Positions 20,530 to 31,737 of a stretch of 64,000 nucleotides of DNA are shown in pieces. Within the stretch, counting starts at the first letter, position 1. Each line of letters begins with the position of its first letter. The notes beneath the pieces were generated by a model. It saw only the letters and a list, made by a program, of their open reading frames with translations. It was not told where the DNA came from and did not search any database. This stretch comes from Branchinecta lynchi (lineage: Eukaryota; Arthropoda; Branchiopoda; Anostraca; Branchinectidae): the NCBI GenBank assembly GCA_023053575.1, contig JAKZAP010000009.1, positions 11,575,869-11,639,868 on the forward strand, read 5' to 3'. A program made the translations under genes and the position numbers.

Positions 20530-22091
20530 AAACAAGACCAAAGGTTTCAATGGGATCCCAAAAATTTAATATTTACAGACAATCGGGTCTTGTAGCGGTC
20601 CAGCGGTAATCATCGGAGAAGACGAAGTTCAAATATGGATTCAGCATGTGAGTTTACCCCTATAGCCTGCGTGATGTCTACTTTGACGAAAGTTCCTGCC
20701 TTACTTCTGCCATATTTCCGGTTTCAGCCGGATTCCGGGTGAACTATACTTGTCTTGCACAAAATTGAAGTTCAAAAACAGATTAAGCGTACAGGAGTGT
20801 TGCATGAAGCTGCCACCCTAAACTCCTATTTTGGGGAAATGACTTAGGGAAAAAGAGTAAAGGTTGAAATAAAATTCAGTGGAGTATCCTGAAAGGAAGC
20901 TTAGAACCTTCGCTTTCTGCTGGTACCATAGTTTACTTGTAATTGTTCAAGATTAAGCTGGAGAACACAAAAGAATATAGTCACCCAAGTGATCATGAAG
21001 TCGCCCACTTTGCTAAAAATGGTATTTTGCTACATTGTGAAGTTAGAAGCCAGCTGTTTGGTCAGAGAGGTTCCTTGACCTTTTGCAAATAACAAAATTT
21101 GCTGTTTTCTTGGAATTTGCATGATTTTTCTGGGGGTGGCAGCTTCATGATCCAAGGTGGCAGGATCATGTACCATGGCCAATTGGAGGGTGGGCGGTGA
21201 CATAGTAAGGGCAGCTTCATGCAACACTCCTGTATCTCCTATCTCCATAATCAACTTCACACAAAACTTCAACTTTTAACAAAATTTCCGATTTCAGCAG
21301 GATTCGTGGTGAAATGTGTCCAGGTATAAATGATTGTCATACAGGAATTCAGCATGCCTTCTTACCCGTAAATCGAACACCTAATGAAATTCATATAAAA
21401 CTTTTACTTTTAACAGATTTTCCGGTTATGTCCGGATTCCGGGCGATCTACTTGTCCGGCGACAAAATAATTTTCATATTCGGATTCAGCATGTTTCACT
21501 ATCTTTAAATCGAACCTCTAATCAACTTCAGATTACTCTTTTATTTTGACAAACTTTCCGGTTTTCGCCGGATTCCGGCCGATCTACTTATCCGACGAGA
21601 AAATCATTTTCATGTTCTCATTCAGCATGTCTAAAGCATGTCGGCCGATCTACTTATCCGACGAGAAAATCATTTTCATGTTCTCATTCAGCATGTGTTA
21701 AAATCAACTTCAGATAAAACTTTTACTTTTAACAAACTTTCCGGTGTTAGCCGGATTCCGGGTGAACTACTTGTCCGGCGAGAAAATGGTTTTCATATTC
21801 GTGTTCAGCATGTCGTCTTACCCCGTAATCAACTATTTCATTAGCTGTTTTTGAACTTCAATTTTTTGCAAGACAAGTAGTTCGCCCGGAATCAGGCTGA
21901 AACCGGAAATTTGGCAGAAGTAATGCAGGAACTCGTCAAAGTAGACATGACGCAGGCTGTAGGGGTAAACTCACATGCGGAATAAATATTTGAACTTCGT
22001 CTCCTCCGATGATTACCACTGGACCGCTACAAGACCCGATTGTCTGTAAATATTAAATTTGTGGGATCCCGTCGAAACCTTTGGTCTTTTT
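20530..22091. mobile_element. GGGATCCC-family element C2 with ~245-bp inverted ends
   Basis: Both ends are of the CAAGACC/GGTCTTG type, so the copy is symmetrical. The left arm from 20533 to about 20780 is matched in reverse from about 21848 to 22087 (shared AATCGGGTCTTGTAGCGGTC, TCGGAGAAGACGAAG, TTCCTGC). Elsewhere in the window the family has two different ends, so C2 looks like a head-to-head derivative. It contains an independent MITE at 20792-21232 and, at 21330-21840, the CCGGATTCCGGGCGA repeats typical of the family. Confidence 0.75.
20792..21232. mobile_element. 441-bp MITE nested in C2 (TA target)
   Basis: The inverted ends are CAGGAGTGTTGCATGAAGCT at the left and AGCTTCATGCAACACTCCTG at the right, perfect over at least 20 bp. 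They are bordered by TA on both sides (20790-20791 and 21233-21234). A TA target duplication points to the Tc1/mariner type, though no transposase is present to prove it. Confidence 0.8.
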
Positions 22092-24144
22092 ATATGTGAA
22101 AGAGTTGTCGGCGGACCTTAAAGCTTGCTGCAAGTCTATGTTGCGTGACTGACAAAAAATCAGCTAAGAAGAAAAATCGCTAATAAGTCGGCGGTACAAA
22201 ACGAAACAATGGTGGAAGGCTGGGATTTCAAAAGCTTATAATTCCGGAAGGGAGTTAGGGTAATATGAAAGGCAGAATAAGTAAGAGGGGTCCTTCAATT
22301 ATTACCTAATTGAGGATTTCAATCATTATCGCTGCTACTAGACTTAATGCTAGTCTCTTTAGCGACGCTGGACCTTCCAAAAAGTCTAGTAATCCAAAAA
22401 AATAAGCTGCATGCTTTAGTTTTATTTATAGCCAAGAAGAAACATAAATCTTCCAGCACATGGCCATACGACACAAGCAGCTGTCAGTTACACAAGAAAA
22501 TTGTCAGATCACAGTTTGAGATTGTCACCCATTCAGAAACCTATTACATGTCATGGAATAAAGAGAAATAAAATATTACAAACCAAAAAAATACAGCGCT
22601 TCGGGTTCCCTGTGGCTACGAATGAACCGACTGTCTTCCAAGTAAAAAAAAAAGAAAAAACGAGGAAATAAATCAGAAGAATTCAAAAAGAAACTTAGGA
22701 TTAAAAGCAGGAAGATAATTCTTTTTTTTTTGCGAAAACATCTGATTCTGGGGAGTAGAGAATCATGTAAACTGACTATAGAATTAGCCCCCCCCCCCTC
22801 TATTCACAAAACTTTGACAAAAACGGTAGAAAACCGGAATTCTCTACATTCCGGACGGGAGAGACAAGCTCGATTAGCCTACCGGACAAAATACAAAATT
22901 AACCCTCATAGTGACAGAAAATAAAATCAGCCCACCTCGCACGATTTATTGTTTGTGTTCCAATACATAAAACTACTTGAGTACTATACAACTAGGCTCT
23001 GCTTTTAACAAATTATACACGGCTTTGTCTGTTTTAAGCCTTTTCTCATGCCCATTGACTTCTAGCATAAACTCGGCAAAATCCAGATAGCCGGTTTTAC
23101 GAATTAATAGCATGGTAGCCTACGCGAACACTCGTCGGGAGCATAATGCGCAAGAAAAATAGTGAATCGCGACAAGTGCAAACATTAGTGAGATGTCGTT
23201 AGTGGGTTTAAAATGTAAGGTGACATCTGAACCTCCTGGTTTCAGAATTAATGAATGCAATTACGGAAGAAAGCAGCATTGACATTACAGGTACGACGGG
23301 TCCTTCAAGTGACAAAACGGAAGCAGTAGTTTCCCTCGCAGGTGCTCGATACCATTGAAACAGCAGAATTAATTTCAAATAATTTGTTTATCAAGACAAA
23401 CACAATATTAATTCTATGCTGGCTAGATACAGAAAGAACTATCTGCTAACTTGCTAGCATCAATGACGTAAATCTTTAATACAAAAAAAAAAAATTAAGC
23501 CCTTCACGATTTGGAAAAGCGACCCTTCATCAGTTTCATACTTATGAGACTGACGTTTTATTTTCTTTAGATCCGTACTTCACCCTTTATATACTGTCTG
23601 TAATGTGATTGATAACTGATAAGCTATCATTAGTTCTCGGTTTTCCTCTTGAGTCAGTCTGATTAGTTGACCCATATGCACAGCCAATAAATATGGTGGA
23701 TTACAATTCTTTAGTCATTCCTGTTACTAAAAGACCATCTGAGTTAGAAAAAGAAGAGCCGAAGGCTATGGTGTTTATATTTGATTTTATTTCCTCGAGC
23801 AAAATAATTATACTCAACTGAGGAAATGAGAAAAAGCAAAAATCAACGAACAAACATGTATCTATATATCAAACTGTACCACAGTATGGGGTTAACCAAA
23901 CATGACAAAGAAAATTTACGAAAAAGAGAATAAATGAACAAAACTGAAGAAAATATGATAGGTACAGTTTCAAAATTAGTAGATTGTTCATACGTGGGCT
24001 GATACAGGGGTTAGTAGGTTGTTGATATGATGTGTGCAAATGAGTGAATAGCCTACTTTGTGAAGCACTCGAGCCCCGTAACGGTTTAACTACATTTGAG
24101 TTTTATTCTTTCCTGAACACCTCCTGTGTAACGGGCCAACCTAC
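22092..24144. other. No firm gene; one stretch repeated at 10371
   Basis: Positions 22181-22295 resemble 10371-10475 (shared CATAATTCCG/TATAATTCCGG and AAGAGGGGTCCTT). A short open stretch starting ATG at 23693 (MVDYNSLVIPVTKRPSELEK) is coding-like but has no convincing donor site. The rest shows nothing recognisable. Confidence 0.4.
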
Positions 24145-24272
24145 CCAGTGTGAGTGTCTCCTTCATCATATACAATCCGCTCAATTACAATAACAGAATC
24201 CTTGACCTGAGGGGTCACCCACTCCACGACACTTGGTTTACACTCTCTCCCAGCACGCACTTCCCGAGGAAT
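24145..24272 (-). CDS. Possible exon, unidentified gene
   Basis: An open minus-strand stretch reads about 42 codons with balanced, protein-like composition (fragments include KPSVVEWVTPQVKDSVIVIE and YDEGDTHTG). It ends at a plausible donor, GG|GTAGGT, at about 24144. The upstream border is unclear: the sequence runs into an A-rich tract near 24273. No family recognised. It could be a chance frame, and the call rests on composition and the donor only. Confidence 0.25.
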
Positions 24273-24647
24273 TTTTTTTTTGAAAATTAGTTAGATGAAG
24301 TTGTAAGTTGAATGGTATATATCAGTAATCGTTACCACTGCATGCTAATGTAGCAAAACTAGATACTACTATAGCAAGACCGGGTGCTACTAGATGCTAC
24401 TAAGCTGCTCAAGATTATCCCAGTCTAAAGCATGTCGAAGGAAGGTATTTCCTACTACTACATCTCAACGTAAGCAACTTTTTCGTACAACTATGCATAC
24501 AACTAAACAGGCTACACAATTTGCATTGGGTTAGTGTGCACCAGCATTGATAGTGGGAAACCCCTCACATCGACCGTGAGGAATATACGTGATTCAGCCA
24601 GATCCGATCCAAGACCAGTGAGCCAATCCAGGAGAGTTTTCTTAATA

Positions 24648-24989
24648 CGCCCTTCATAAAAATTTCTTCCAGATTAGTTCTTTTTTGGCCGCTAGTTGCG
24701 CTAGCATAAAGTAAACAATGACACGTTACTGTTTAAAATGCCTATGCATCTATCTGTGCTCTACCGAACTCTGCTCTGTCAAACTTCATCAAGTTTGTCA
24801 ATTCTAGCTTCCGACTTCAGTGCTGAGTGCTGGTTGACTTTTCCACGGGTCTAATGCGCGATTCGGTATGAAGCGAAAGCCTAATCGCACATTCACCCTT
24901 CAGATATTTATACCAAGATCTCACGTGTGATTGTTATTGTTGCTCTAGCGCATCTGGCGGCACTCGGTAATTGGGTTTTATGAGGGGCG
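24648..24989. mobile_element. TA-flanked MITE, copy 1 (342 bp)
   Basis: The ends are CGCCCTTCATAAAA at the left and TTTTATGAGGGGCG at the right, bordered by TA (24646-24647 and 24990-24991). It aligns along its length with 28936-29348, sharing TTCTTTTTTGGCCGCTAG, CAATGACACGTTACT, GACTTCAGTGCTGAGTGCTG and ATGAAGCGAAAGCCTAATCG. Non-autonomous. TA target suggests Tc1/mariner mobilisation. Confidence 0.85.
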
Positions 24990-24991
24990 TA

Positions 24992-25420
24992 CTGTATGTC
25001 GTCTTGAATTTTTCTTCCACGGGTCAAAAAGACGAAAAAAAAAAATCAAACTGCTTGAAATTTATGCTGCTGCTGTTGATGTTACACGTACCCATGGGAG
25101 AGATTCCTTGTGGAGGCAGGGAGGGATCTTGTTGATTTTCTAGCGGACGAAACGAGTATTCCTGTTCGAGAAGTATTTATCCTATCCGGGAATGGGCCTG
25201 CATGGCGAAATTTTCCTGCCGGCGGGGGGGGGGGGGGTAGAGGGGCCCTACTGGTGCAGGGATACTCCTTGTAAGATGTTTTCGTAGAAGGCAATACCGA
25301 AATGTGTTTTTTTTTCAACAAAAAGCAATACTTAATTCGATTACTCAGAAAAAACGACTGTTCTCATGAACAAATTAACTGTTTTGACGAAAAATCGCGG
25401 TGCTTAGCGCCGACTCGGTT
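24992..25420. other. No gene; poly-G tract
   Basis: Nothing recognised besides a G-run at about 25224-25237. Confidence 0.4.
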
Positions 25421-26195
25421 ATATTTTACCGACTGGCCGACAGCATTTGCGGGGCGTCCTCCCCTCCCCCCTCCCAGTCGTAACGCCCCTGCTGAAACTG
25501 AACTGAAAGTATAAGCGGCAGAGGCGCTTCTTTTTAACATACTGTAACGTTCAGGATACATAGATGCCATCTATCAGCCATGTCTAGAAACTCTGATGCT
25601 CTCCGGAACGACGGCAGATAGCATATCTGACGAGAGTGGCCGACGTCGGTCTTCGGCGGAACAGTCAGACAGAAAGGTACGAATGCGATGCAACACAAAA
25701 TCGATCTGGATTCTGGAGTTAAATAGCGCTGTGCGAATTTTTTCCGGTTAGCGACGCAGAATAAATTACCTAGCTTTAAATATTTTGTAAAGATGTAATA
25801 TTTTTTTTTTTTTAATTACCGACTGGCCGACAGCATTTGCAGGGCGTCCTCCCCTCCCCCCTCCCAGTCGTATCGCCCCTGCTGAAACTGAACTGAAAGT
25901 ATAGGCGGCAAAGGCGCTTCTTTTTAACATACTGTAACGTCATGGATACTATCTATCAGTCATCTATCAGTCAAGTCTAGAAACTCTGATGCTCTTCGGA
26001 ACGACGCTAGATGACATATCTGACGAGAGTGGCCCACATCGGTCTTCGGCTGAACAGTCAGACAGAAAAGTACGAATGCGATACAACAAAAAATCGATCT
26101 GGAGTTAAATAGCGCGGTGCGAAAATTTTCCGGTTAGCGACGCAGAACACATTACCTATCTTTAAATATTTTGTAAAGATGTAATATTTTTTTTT
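25421..26195. repeat. 390-bp tandem duplication
   Basis: ACCGACTGGCCGACAGCATT starts at 25428 and again at 25818. The two units stay alignable through GTACGAATGCGAT and AAAATCGATCTGG to a T-run at each end (about 25800-25813 and 26186-26199). Differences are scattered substitutions and small indels. No shared open frame. Confidence 0.85.
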
Positions 26196-26199
26196 TTTT

Positions 26200-26500
26200 A
26201 TTCAATTTACTTTATTTAACGGTTTTTGAAAACCATAAAAAACAAAAATGAGACACTCAAAATAAATAGTACACCAAACTAAAACAATCAAGTCGAACGG
26301 GCTCCTGGTGGAACCTGGGTCGCCCGCAGAGACCGCTCCGATTCCAGCCACACAGGCAGAATATTACACAAGGGAATTTTACCGTAACAAATAAACTAGA
26401 AGTAAATCTAAACTAAATTTAAAAGTCTAGTACTCCAGTGCTGAAGCCTCGTCTATGAGTCTGCGTCTAGATGAGTATACGTGACATGCGATGTGTATTG
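26200..26500 (-). repeat. Possible retroelement 3' end (minus) and MITE-arm relic
   Basis: On the minus strand the segment ends with AATAAAGTAAATTGAATAAA before an A-run, which looks like a polyadenylated or simple-repeat tail. ACACAAGGGAATTTTACCGT at about 26365 is a relic of the inverted-repeat arm seen at 1474-1514. Confidence 0.4.
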
Positions 26501-26519
26501 TGTGGTGCTTAAAAAAGCT

Positions 26520-26690
26520 TGCCCTTAAGCAAGATCACTGTTCCTATGGTGTTCCTAGGTTTGCAAACTAAGCTAACAAGCCCTTCTGTAGCTCAGGGAT
26601 ATTGCAGTGACCGTGAAAGCCGAAGGTCGCGGGTTCAATTCCCGCCTGACGGGCACTTTTGTCTTTCAGTTCACTACTAATTACTACTAA
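26520..26690 (+). repeat. SINE-like unit with a different, degenerate tRNA head
   Basis: The leader GATCACTGTTCCTATGG and trailer GTCTTTCAGTTCACTACTAA match the units at 1532-1715 and 1957-2150. The central tRNA-like body differs: it keeps TGTAGCTCAG and a perfect T-arm (GCGGG-TTCAATT-CCCGC), but its D and anticodon arms do not fold cleanly and no anticodon can be named. I therefore do not call it a tRNA gene. Confidence 0.6.
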
Positions 26691-26890
26691 TATTGGCCTT
26701 ATTCCAGTATAGCGCTCCAAGTGGACTAGTTTCTGTTAGACCCTCATTGTCCCATATTCAACACTTGTGTAGACACAGTAAAAAGTCGGACACATAATGT
26801 AGTGGGTAACTATCACTTCGTAGCCTACTACTAATACAAATGCGAAACCTTCGTTTCTCTACTCATCAACCTGGGGATTTATTTTACTAT

Positions 26891-27308
26891 AGTTGCGTTT
26901 TTGCTGATACCATGGTATCTGTTACCAAGGTCTAAAGTCCTTTTTGCAGTTATCGTGGTATCTGATACCACGGTTAAAAGGCGTTTTTGCAGTTATTGTA
27001 GTATCTGGCCAGTTGTCGTGGTATCAGATATTCAGACACTACGGTCCGACCGTGGTAACTGGTCGTGGTATCTGAAAAGCCATCTCACTTTCATTAAATT
27101 TTGTCAGATTGGTGGAAAAGAAGTTTAGCACTTAGTGATGTAAATGGATATCCGTTTTTCTTTTGGGATGACTTCGAAAAGTGCAATTTCGGCAATAGTC
27201 GTTTTTGCAGAGCACCGTGTATCAGATACTACGGTAACTGCAAAAACGACTAATTTTACATCCAGTTACCGTGATAACAGATACCATGGTATCAGCAAAA
27301 ACACAACT
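26891..27308. mobile_element. Palindrome-rich MITE (GATACCATGGTATC family), copy 1
   Basis: The inverted ends begin AGTTGCGTTTTTGCTGATAC (26891) and GTATCAGCAAAAACACAACT (27308). TAT flanks may be the target duplication. Inside there are many variants of GTGGTATCTGATACCAC. The central stretch CATCTCACTTTCAT is shared with 49275-49614. Confidence 0.75.
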
Positions 27309-27780
27309 TATTTCTCTGACAAGTGGTAATGGTGAGGCATAGGTGGATTAACAGAAACTATCGGGCGATTTCGGCGGTCTGGAAAGCTCCGCGAGCCTAC
27401 GCGCCGAGTTTTTTTGTGACTTCCGCTAATACTAGCTTCGCTTTCAAGAGCTCTTCTCGCGCTCCGCGAGTTTCCGCCAGCACTTGGAAAGCGAATCTAC
27501 TTCGCGAGTGGAAAGTGACTTCGGTAAGTCGTCGAGAAGTTAAAAGGTGCAACTGTGGCACAACGACTTTCCGTTTGTTCTTGCACTCGGCGGATTCTCG
27601 CTTTGCTAATCGGAAAGCAAATCCAACAGATCGTCAGAATCGACCTAAGTACGCTTGGAAGCGCTGAATTGGAATATGGCAAATTGCGCGATAACAAGTG
27701 AATTATTATAATAGCTGGTGACTTCATCAGTTGCATATAGAGGCCATCAATTCCTCTTTTTTTTTTGGGGGGGGGGGGGG
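27309..27780. other. CpG-richer stretch, no gene named
   Basis: The sequence at 27370-27665 is locally rich in CpG, with recurrent CTCCGCGAG/CTTCGCGAG words in both orientations. Frames of 114 codons run on both strands through it but neither resembles a known protein. A T-run followed by a G-run lies at about 27758-27780. Confidence 0.35.
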
Positions 27781-28320
27781 TACGACAATAGGCCGTTCCA
27801 GGCTTGAAATCCGTCCAAAATTTTGGCCTGCCCGAGACCATAGCAAATTTACGTAACTATGCTATTGTAAAAGAATAGCCTTCCGCTGGCGATCGACACT
27901 ATTTGGTAACTCTTTGATACGTCCAGTTGCTGTCATGGGTTTCGTAACTTTGTAGATTGCGGCTACTTACTATCGCAACAAAAATTGTCAGAAAACATAA
28001 TTCCAAATCGGACAACCCCTCTCCAAAAACAGTAATAAATACTTACATTTAAGCATAGCTGCCGCAGAATCCCGTCAGGGTCCCACTGTGATAGTGTACA
28101 CTGTTTTCTGCTCACAGGCTAGGGGTTGACGGTTCCGATCCACACAAAAAAGCGATCAAAACCTGAAAAGAAAATATTTCTTTTTAGGAACGTGACCTCG
28201 GCTTCTCCCGTTTCTGGTGTGGAATTAGGATAGGAATATTGTGGTACTCATAACATTGCAACTTTCGGACCCGGTGCGAAATCAGGACTGGGGCCCAGGG
28301 TTGGTCACCAAGAACCAGGG
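27781..28320. other. No gene recognised
   Basis: Nothing supported in this interval. Confidence 0.4.
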
Positions 28321-28456
28321 TGTACAAGTTACTTCAGGATACTTTGGGTTACTCAGGGTTACTTTGGGTTACATTGGGTTACTTTGGGTTACATTGCATT
28401 GGGTTACATTAGGTTATATTGGTTACTTTGAGATACTTTTGGGTTACTTTCCAGGG
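28321..28456 (+). repeat. TTGGGTTAC minisatellite
   Basis: A short array of 10-12-bp units around TTTGGGTTAC/ATTGGGTTAC repeats about ten times. The words resemble telomere-type repeats only superficially and the period is not 5-7 bp. Confidence 0.75.
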
Positions 28457-28935
28457 TGTACGAAGTTACTTTTGGTGATCAACCCTGGACTGGGGCGTAA
28501 GTAAGTCTTGCCTTTAGGGCAGACGATCACGGTAGGGCCACGGGTAGGGCGTTTGCAGACGGATATTAGAACGAAGAATTTCGGCACTCGTACCTACTTC
28601 GTCAAGAACCATAGTGAAAAAGTTTCAAAACAGATTTGAAACCTGATACTATTCCTTCTTATAGACAAGCGCCATCAAATTTTCGATTTTCTTTTCAAAG
28701 TTGTTTTCATGCTTTGGACCTCTAGCCAAATCTAATATTCCCACGGAGAGTATTTTACAATTGCGCCCGACCTCTCACGTCCGTTTGCAATTAGTAAAAT
28801 CGGAGGTACGGACTGCGCAACCAATCAGAGTTACTCAAGATTGTGCGTAATCCTTACACGATGGAGATATACGTTGTCGGAGTAAATAAGCAGCGAGCTG
28901 GTCTGTGTCTTCCTCCTGGGAAGTCAAACTGTTTA
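28457..28935. other. No gene recognised
   Basis: Nothing supported in this interval. Confidence 0.4.
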
Positions 28936-29348
28936 CGCCCCTCATAAAATTCCTCTCAGATTAGTTCTTTTTTGGCCGCTAGGTGCGCTATCGTTAAGAA
29001 AACAATGACACGTTACTTCTTTGTGTACGTTTATCCAGGTTTGTTTTGCTATTTTCAATTCCTCTTAGGCCTAACCATGTTTAAAACTGTTTAAAATGCC
29101 CCTTCCCCTCTTTTTGCTTTACCCAACTCTGTTCTGTCAAGCGTCATCAAGTTTGTCATTTCTGGCTTCTGACTTCAGTGCTGAGTGCTGGTTGTCTTTT
29201 CCACGGTGCTAATGCGCGACTCGATATGAAGCGAAAGCCTAATCGCTCATTCACCCGTCAGATAACTTATCCCCAGATCTCACGTGTTAGTGTTATTGTT
29301 CCTCTAGCGCGTCTGGCGGCAATTCGTCATCGGATTTTATGAAGGACG
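28936..29348. mobile_element. TA-flanked MITE, copy 2 (413 bp)
   Basis: The ends CGCCCCTCATAAAA and TTTTATGAAGGACG are bordered by TA (28934-28935 and 29349-29350). It is about 70 bp longer than copy 1 because of an internal segment near 29017-29090, and otherwise colinear with it. Confidence 0.85.
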
Positions 29349-29955
29349 TATTGCAGCCACTTTATAATAAAATAATAATAGCATAATTGCAATAATAAGG
29401 CTTTTGACTCTATAGATATTCTAAAAATATTCTCTCTATATTTATGCCTGCGGCGGGAAAATCGATAAGCTCTTCAACGAAACTCTAAATTCGTAATCTC
29501 TTGTTCCGTTTTTTGTATTTATTCTGTTTAGTTCAAGAGCTATTCTGATTTGGCCAGAATACTTGGGGCTTGTAACAGTTAACGTATTCCTTACCACCAC
29601 TAACCAAAGAGCTGTGTGACTTATGATTCTGCTCGTCTCAGATTACACTACTTTATTTCTTCTAGCTAATTTCCAAGAACCAAAACAAATAAGGATCTAC
29701 GCTGGTCAAAGATCAAAACTTCACCAAACCACGTTATAAAGATCTCCACTGGTCAAAGGACCACTGACAACTGACGAGAATAACCGTCAACCGATCGATT
29801 ACACTTACCGGCACAACTGTTTTTTGGCAGGTTGCCATTTTTGACAAGTTAGGCCCTACAAAAGCCCATCAACACACAGAGTTATGTTCGCGAGGGTGAA
29901 TCAGCGACAAAATTCCTAGCACTAGCCCAAAAGCTCATTGACCTTGGATTATACC
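29349..29955. other. No gene recognised
   Basis: Nothing supported. It ends at the gypsy target-site duplication. Confidence 0.4.
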
Positions 29956-30153
29956 TGCACTATTCTTTGCCCTTGGCAAAGATACACTTGGTTGCAAGAA
30001 AAACTTCTTTATTTTCTCTTATGAATCTCATACACGACCAACTCAGTAAAACAACTACGGCACTCAGATCCCATTCATTTATGTCAGTACCCCGAGGCAA
30101 TACGCGGAGGGGTGCTGAGCCAAACACAATGCAGTGCAGATAAATATACTACA
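29956..30153 (-). repeat. Gypsy 3' LTR
   Basis: TGCACTATTCTTTGCCC ... ATATACTACA on the plus strand; near-identical to 36277-36474. It is adjacent to the polypurine tract at 30154-30168. Confidence 0.9.
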
Positions 30154-30538
30154 CACTTCCCCCCGCTTGAAAAAAATCAGGCGGACGACGGTTACGTTCC
30201 GATCTGCGCGGTGGTATAAGATCGGTCTCCGTCGAAGATGTAGGCGGAGGTTGAGGCGGGGCCGCCGGCGGAGTTTTCCTAGTGGTGGATTCGAACCACT
30301 CACATTCTCCACTCTGATCAGACTGAGGCCTAATCTTAATCTGATCGATATGGAGCTTCCCAATTTTTTCCGATTCAACTTTTACCAAAAACAGAACCGA
30401 TGTGATTCTTTTGTGAATCGTCCCAGGCAGCCACTTGCGTTGGTGGTGTGCTTGGAAATCGAGCACATACACGGACTGACCCTCTGTAAATGTACGCTTA
30501 GGCTGGCGTACTTCTCCGGAAAAATCAAACGACACGGG
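30149..30538 (-). CDS. Gypsy integrase C-terminal tail
   Basis: The C-terminal end of the gypsy polyprotein lies downstream of insertion C3. The frame reads FSGEVRQPKRTFTEGQSVYV then HHQRKWLPGTI, the SH3-like/GPY-type region of chromodomain-less gypsy integrases. It ends in a basic, proline-rich tail (PPRRSERNRRPPDFF) and stops just before the LTR. The coding sequence joins the integrase part at 31738 if C3 is ignored, and the reading frame is compatible on both sides. Confidence 0.8.
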   Translation of the reverse strand, partial: PVSFDFSGEVRQPKRTFTEGQSVYVLDFQAHHQRKWLPGTIHKRITSVLFLVKVESEKIGKLHIDQIKIRPQSDQSGECEWFESTTRKTPPAAPPQPPPTSSTETDLIPPRRSERNRRPPDFFQAGGSV

Positions 30539-31733
30539 TTTTTGGGATCCCAAAACGTAAGTGGAGGGATACCTATGACATCGCAAAAGTTGTCCGTCTG
30601 TCCGTCCGTCCGTCCGTCCGTCCGTCTGTAAGCACGATAACTCTCGAAGGGAGTGAGATATTTTGATGAAACTTGGTGTGAGGATTCGTTGGGTCGTCGG
30701 ACCAGTCAAGTTCGTAGATGGGCTATGTAGCCCTACATTTAGGGGTGGGGGAGGGGGTTTAAATTAAGGGGCAAACAAAATATTTTGAAACAGCTAATGT
30801 GATAGTCGATTATGGGGTAAGAAGACATGCTGAGCACGATGGTGAAAACTATTTTGTCATCGGACGAGTAGTTCGCCCGGAATCCGGCCAAAACCGGAAA
30901 GTTTGTTAAAAGTAAAAGTTTTATTTGAAGTTGATTAGATGTTCGATTTAGGGGTAGGAAGACATGCTGAAGACGATGGTGAAAACCATTTTCTCGAAGG
31001 ATAAGTAGTACGCCCGGAATCCGGCCGAAACCGGAAAGTTTGTTAAAATTAGAAGTTTTATTTCGAGTTGATAGTTTGATAGTCGATTATGGGGTAAGAA
31101 GACATGCTGAGCACGATGGGGAAAATCATTTTGTCATCGGACGAGTAGTTCGCCCGGAATCCGGCCAAAACCGGAAAGTTTGTTAAAAGTGAAAGTTTTA
31201 TTTGAAGTTGATTAGATGTTCGATTTAGGGGTAGGAAGACATGCTGAAGACGATGGTGAAAATCATTTTCTTGACGGACAAGTAGTTCGCCCGGAATCCG
31301 GCCAAAACCGGAAAATTTGTTAAAAGCAAAAGTTCGAGTAGATGACAGATTAAGGGGTAAGAAGGGAGGCTGAGTCGGTTTATGACGATGTTTTTTTACC
31401 CGGACATATAATTTTTCCGGAATCCGGTTGTAACCGGATTTTTTTTTAAGTCAAACTTTTATTCAAAGTTGATTAGATGTTCTTTATAGGGATAAGGAGA
31501 TACGCTGGTTTTGTTTCTGTATTTTTTTTGTTTGCTGGGCTAGTAGTTCGCTCGGAAATCGGCAGGAAGTCCCGGTCAGTATCGTCAAAATAGATATGGT
31601 TTATAGAGGTATATCTGAACTTGGTTTTCTCTGATAATTAGCCTGTCCAAGACTGGATCTGGCGAAGACAAGACTCGATTGTCTGAATCAAATATTAGAT
31701 TTTTGGAATCCCATCGACACCTTTGGTCTTGTT
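30539..31733 (+). mobile_element. GGGATCCC-family element C3, nested in gypsy
   Basis: It starts in T's before GGGATCCCAAAACG and ends CCCATCGACACC ... GGTCTTG. It has a (GTCC)n tract near 30600 and four or five ~137-bp units. Because it interrupts the gypsy integrase gene, both its borders can be read against coding sequence: at most TT is duplicated, so this family inserts in T-runs with little or no target duplication. C8 is its closest relative here. Confidence 0.8.
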
Positions 31734-31737
31734 CTTT

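Noticed and set aside
20226..20530. Retrotransposon polypyrimidine tract or LTR
   Set aside because: The CTTCCT-rich stretch is a short tandem repeat without paired terminal repeats.
26577..26655. Third tRNA gene
   Set aside because: Only the T-arm and part of the D-arm fold; no anticodon arm with a U33-anticodon pattern could be drawn, so it is listed as a SINE-like unit.
27323..27667. 114-codon frame (and its antisense partner) as a gene
   Set aside because: No family resemblance, no splice context, and both strands are open equally because of local composition and repeated words.
28321..28456. Telomeric or interstitial telomere repeat
   Set aside because: Units are 10-12 bp with TTTGGGTTAC cores, not a regular 5-7-bp telomere repeat.
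30134..30631. 165-codon plus-strand frame over the gypsy 3' end
   Set aside because: It is opposite to the gypsy integrase tail and runs into the inserted C3 element; no domain.
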